A stretch of DNA of 33,361 bases, from NCBI GenBank assembly GCA_001768965.1, contig MEMY01000095.1:1-33361 (forward strand), written 5' to 3'. Below are positions 31,544 to 33,361 of the stretch, piece by piece; the stretch's first letter is position 1; each line of letters begins with the position of its first letter. The translations under genes were made by a program, and so were the position numbers. The DNA comes from an archaeon RBG_16_50_20 (GTDB taxonomy: Archaea > Thermoproteota > Bathyarchaeia > 40CM-2-53-6). Under the pieces are notes generated by a model. That model ran no database searches and was not told the DNA's origin. It saw only the letters and a list, made by a program, of their open reading frames with translations.

Positions 31544-33169
31544 GTGTCGTATTTAGCTGGTCAACCTGTTCTCATATTGAAAGAAGGTTCGAGTCGCAAT
31601 CGCGGACGAGACGCTCAACGAAGCAACATCACTGCAGCAATCATCGTATCCGAGGTTGTCAAGAGCACCCTTGGACCGCGCGGCATGGACAAGATGCTTG
31701 TCGACAGCTTGGGCGACGTGACTGTAACTAACGACGGCGCCACGATCCTTGACGAAATAGATGTCCAGAACCCCGCCGCCAAAATGATGGTTGAAGTTGC
31801 CAAGACACAAGACGATGAGGTCGGCGACGGGACAACCACGGCCGTTGTCCTTGCAGGCGAATTATTGAAACGAGCACAAAACTTGCTGGACGACAACGTT
31901 CACCCCACGACCATCGTAGCGGGTTACAAGAAGGCCGCTGATCGTGCGGTCCAGATCCTCGATTCATTGGGCGAACCGATCAAACTGGAAGACAAAGCTG
32001 CGCTGAAGAAAGTTGCTATGACTTCGATGCACAGTAAAGGTCTTGGTGGTGTCCGTGAACATTTCGCGGACATTGCGGTCACTGCTATTTTGCAGGTGAT
32101 GGAGAAGCGAGGCGATTCCTGGAACGCTGACATTGACAACATACAGCTCGTCAAGAAGGAAGGCAAGAGCATGCTGGACACGGAGCTGGTGAAGGGCGTA
32201 ATCGTGGACAAGGAAGTGGTTCACCCGGGGATGCCCAAACAAGTCAAGAATGCAAAGGTCGCGCTGCTTGACGCGGCATTGGAGATTGAGAAAACTGAGA
32301 CTTCGGCGGAGATACGTATCAACGATCCAACTCAGATGAAGGCCTTCTTAGACGAGGAAACTCACATGATGAAGGAAATGGTGGACAAGATCAAGGCGTC
32401 CGGGGCTAACGTTGTGCTCTGCCAGAAAGGGATCGACGACACAACACAACATTTCCTGGCGAAAGAAGGAGTCCTCGCAGTGAGGAGAATCAAGAAGTCC
32501 GACATGGAGAAGCTGGCTAGAGCGACCGGAGGCAAAATCGTAACCAACCTAGACGACCTGAAGGCTCCAGACCTTGGCAAGGCAGGCCTCGTTGAGGAGA
32601 AAAAGGTCGGCGACGATAAGATGGTCTTCATTCAAGAGTGCAAAGATCCCAGATCGGTCAGCATCCTAATCAGAGCCGGCCTTGAGCGGTTAGTCGACGA
32701 AGCTGAAAGAGCGCTCAAGGACGCGCTTTCCGTCGTGGCCGATGTCGTACACAAACCCAAAGTTGTGACTGGTGCAGGTGCGATCGAGGCTGAACTGTCA
32801 AAGAAGTTGATAGATTACGCGATCAAGGTCGGCGGGCGCGAGCAACTTGCAATAGAGGCCTTCGCCGAAACGCTTGATACGATTCCGAAGACTCTGGCCG
32901 ACAATGCAGGTTTGGATCCGATCGATATCATGGTGTCACTGCGTTCGGCACACCAGAAGAAAGATGGTCTGACATACGGAGTGGACGTCTTCGAGGGCAA
33001 GATCAGGGACATGAGGAAGCAGGGTGTCCTGGAGCCTGTTCGCGTTAAAGAGCAGGCAATTAAGTCCGCAGCCGAAGCTGCATCAATGATCTTGCGGGTC
33101 GATGACGTGATCGCCGCAGCCAAACCGCCCCCAAGTCCACCTCCAAGAGGCGGAGAACCCGACTACTAG
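31544..33169 (+). CDS. thsA: thermosome subunit (group II chaperonin)
   Basis: ATP-driven protein-folding chaperonin subunit forming the double-ring thermosome. The 541-residue product has the N-terminal GQPVLILKEGSSRNRGRDAQ, KSTLGPRGMDKMLVD, TNDGATILDEI, the ATPase motif GDGTTTAVVLAGELL near residue 92, and the C-terminal GAGAIEAELSKKL and GLDPIDIMVSLR. The tail PPPSPPPRGGEPDY replaces the usual Gly/Met repeats. The start is GTG at 31544. One subunit gene is seen here; archaea often have paralogues, so alpha or beta type is not assigned. A nearby TATA box suggests its own, probably heat-responsive, transcription (inference). Confidence 0.97.
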   Translation: MSYLAGQPVLILKEGSSRNRGRDAQRSNITAAIIVSEVVKSTLGPRGMDKMLVDSLGDVTVTNDGATILDEIDVQNPAAKMMVEVAKTQDDEVGDGTTTAVVLAGELLKRAQNLLDDNVHPTTIVAGYKKAADRAVQILDSLGEPIKLEDKAALKKVAMTSMHSKGLGGVREHFADIAVTAILQVMEKRGDSWNADIDNIQLVKKEGKSMLDTELVKGVIVDKEVVHPGMPKQVKNAKVALLDAALEIEKTETSAEIRINDPTQMKAFLDEETHMMKEMVDKIKASGANVVLCQKGIDDTTQHFLAKEGVLAVRRIKKSDMEKLARATGGKIVTNLDDLKAPDLGKAGLVEEKKVGDDKMVFIQECKDPRSVSILIRAGLERLVDEAERALKDALSVVADVVHKPKVVTGAGAIEAELSKKLIDYAIKVGGREQLAIEAFAETLDTIPKTLADNAGLDPIDIMVSLRSAHQKKDGLTYGVDVFEGKIRDMRKQGVLEPVRVKEQAIKSAAEAASMILRVDDVIAAAKPPPSPPPRGGEPDY

Positions 33170-33182
33170 ACTGAACAACGCC

Positions 33183-33209
33183 CCCGTTTCTCTTTCTCTT
33201 CCTTTTCCG
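33183..33209 (+). terminator. pyrimidine-rich terminator after the thermosome gene
   Basis: A run of T-rich blocks (TTTCTCTTTCTCTTCCTTTTCC) begins about 15 bases after the thermosome stop. Archaeal terminators are usually T tracts without a strong hairpin, so this is a reasonable candidate. No hairpin was found. Confidence 0.4.
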
Positions 33210-33223
33210 CAGCTTGCGCACTG

Positions 33224-33231
33224 TTAAAATA
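33224..33231 (+). promoter_or_regulatory. TATA box for tRNA-Glu
   Basis: TTAAAATA lies 42 bases before the tRNA 5' end. The expected start is near 33254, giving a short leader to be removed by RNase P. Confidence 0.5.
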
Positions 33232-33295
33232 CCGTTTGACCGCGTTAATCGGTTTGTTCCGGGCAACTTGGGGCTCCGGTAGTATAGCCCGGTCA

Positions 33296-33312
33296 AGGCG
33301 CGTGACGCCGAG
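33296..33312 (+). other. noncanonical tRNA intron in the D-loop (17 nt)
   Basis: AGGCGCGTGACGCCGAG, placed between positions 20b and 21. In this register the exon CGGT (33291-33294 region) pairs with intron GCCG as a four-base-pair central helix, with CA|A and AG|A bulges, a relaxed bulge-helix-bulge. One or two bases of register shift give the same mature tRNA. Confidence 0.65.
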
Positions 33313-33329
33313 AGTATGCTGGCCTCTCG

Positions 33330-33342
33330 ACATTGTGGAGAG
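33330..33342 (+). other. canonical tRNA intron at 37/38 (13 nt)
   Basis: ACATTGTGGAGAG. Exon CTCT (positions 32-35) pairs with intron GGAG as the four-base-pair helix, flanked by bulges CG|A and AG|A and closed on the exon side by the anticodon stem. This is a near-ideal bulge-helix-bulge for the archaeal splicing endonuclease. Confidence 0.8.
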
Positions 33343-33361
33343 AGTCAGCGACGCGGGTTCG

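Larger units (their letters stand above)
33273..33361 (+). tRNA. tRNA-Glu (CTC) with two introns, 3' end outside the window
   Basis: The 5' acceptor strand GCTCCGG (33273-33279) and TA are followed by a D-arm GTAT/GTAT that only closes if 17 bases are removed (33296-33312). The anticodon stem is CTGGC/GTCAG (33319-33323 and 33344-33348). The loop is CTCTCG + A once a 13-base insert (33330-33342) is removed, with anticodon CTC at 33326-33328. Variable bases CGAC, T-stem strand GCGGG and TTCG follow to the window edge. The opening GCTCCGGTAGT is typical of archaeal tRNA-Glu. T-stem closure and the 3' acceptor strand are beyond the window, so they cannot be checked. Confidence 0.85.

Noticed and set aside
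1..33361. CRISPR arrays, insertion sequences, integrases or phage genes
   Set aside because: No regularly spaced repeats, transposase or integrase motifs, or attachment-site duplications were seen.

Overview
The window is archaeal chromosomal DNA. The evidence is SRP19, ribosomal protein S8e, ABCE1/Rli1, a GPN-loop GTPase, the KEOPS subunit Cgi121, a Tan1-type THUMP protein, a beta-CASP nuclease, a PAC2 protein, archaemetzincin, a thermosome subunit, TATA/BRE-like promoters, and a tRNA interrupted by bulge-helix-bulge introns. Many genes start with TTG. An SMC-ScpA-ScpB operon beside noncanonical tRNA introns suggests a TACK-type lineage (Bathyarchaeia- or Nitrososphaeria-like), but the phylum is not proven by sequence inspection alone.

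Layout. 1-1900: tail of an unidentified gene, a small membrane/zinc-ribbon protein (-) and a MoeA gene (+) carrying an exact in-frame 95-codon tandem duplication. 1912-7824 (-): smc-scpA-scpB with overlapping ends, then a 52-residue ORF, S8e and SRP19. 8103-14151 (-): cis-prenyltransferase, an MTAP/PNP-family phosphorylase with 6-oxopurine-type active-site residues, a COG1340-like coiled-coil protein, a membrane-anchored metzincin, an ATP-grasp acyl-CoA synthetase beta subunit and a GPN GTPase. 14391-16232: a winged-helix membrane regulator (+), a convergent intergenic region with four hairpins, a CinA/MoCF-like protein and a zinc-ribbon protein. 16292-19369 (-): ABCE1, preceded by a tiny acidic Trp-rich ORF with its own promoter, and an isoaspartyl peptidase. 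19461-21836: a tRNA-modification neighbourhood (Sua5/YrdC, Tan1-like THUMP, Cgi121) and a phosphoribosyltransferase. 22015-27199: a polytopic GT-C-like protein divergent from a coupled set of nucleotidyltransferase, B12-type radical SAM protein, family-2 glycosyltransferase and an orphan; this looks like a glycan or glycolipid pathway. 27207-31276 (-): DUF457-type membrane protein, presenilin-like protease, archaemetzincin, beta-CASP RNase and PAC2 protein. 31544-33169 (+): thermosome. 33273 to the end: tRNA-Glu(CTC) with two introns, cut by the window edge.

Most of the window is housekeeping. The most unusual items are the MoeA duplication, the doubly interrupted tRNA-Glu, the acidic Trp-repeat micro-ORF upstream of ABCE1, the hairpin cluster at 14904-15070, and the radical SAM/glycosyltransferase cluster. 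No CRISPR array, insertion sequence, integrase or phage gene was seen.
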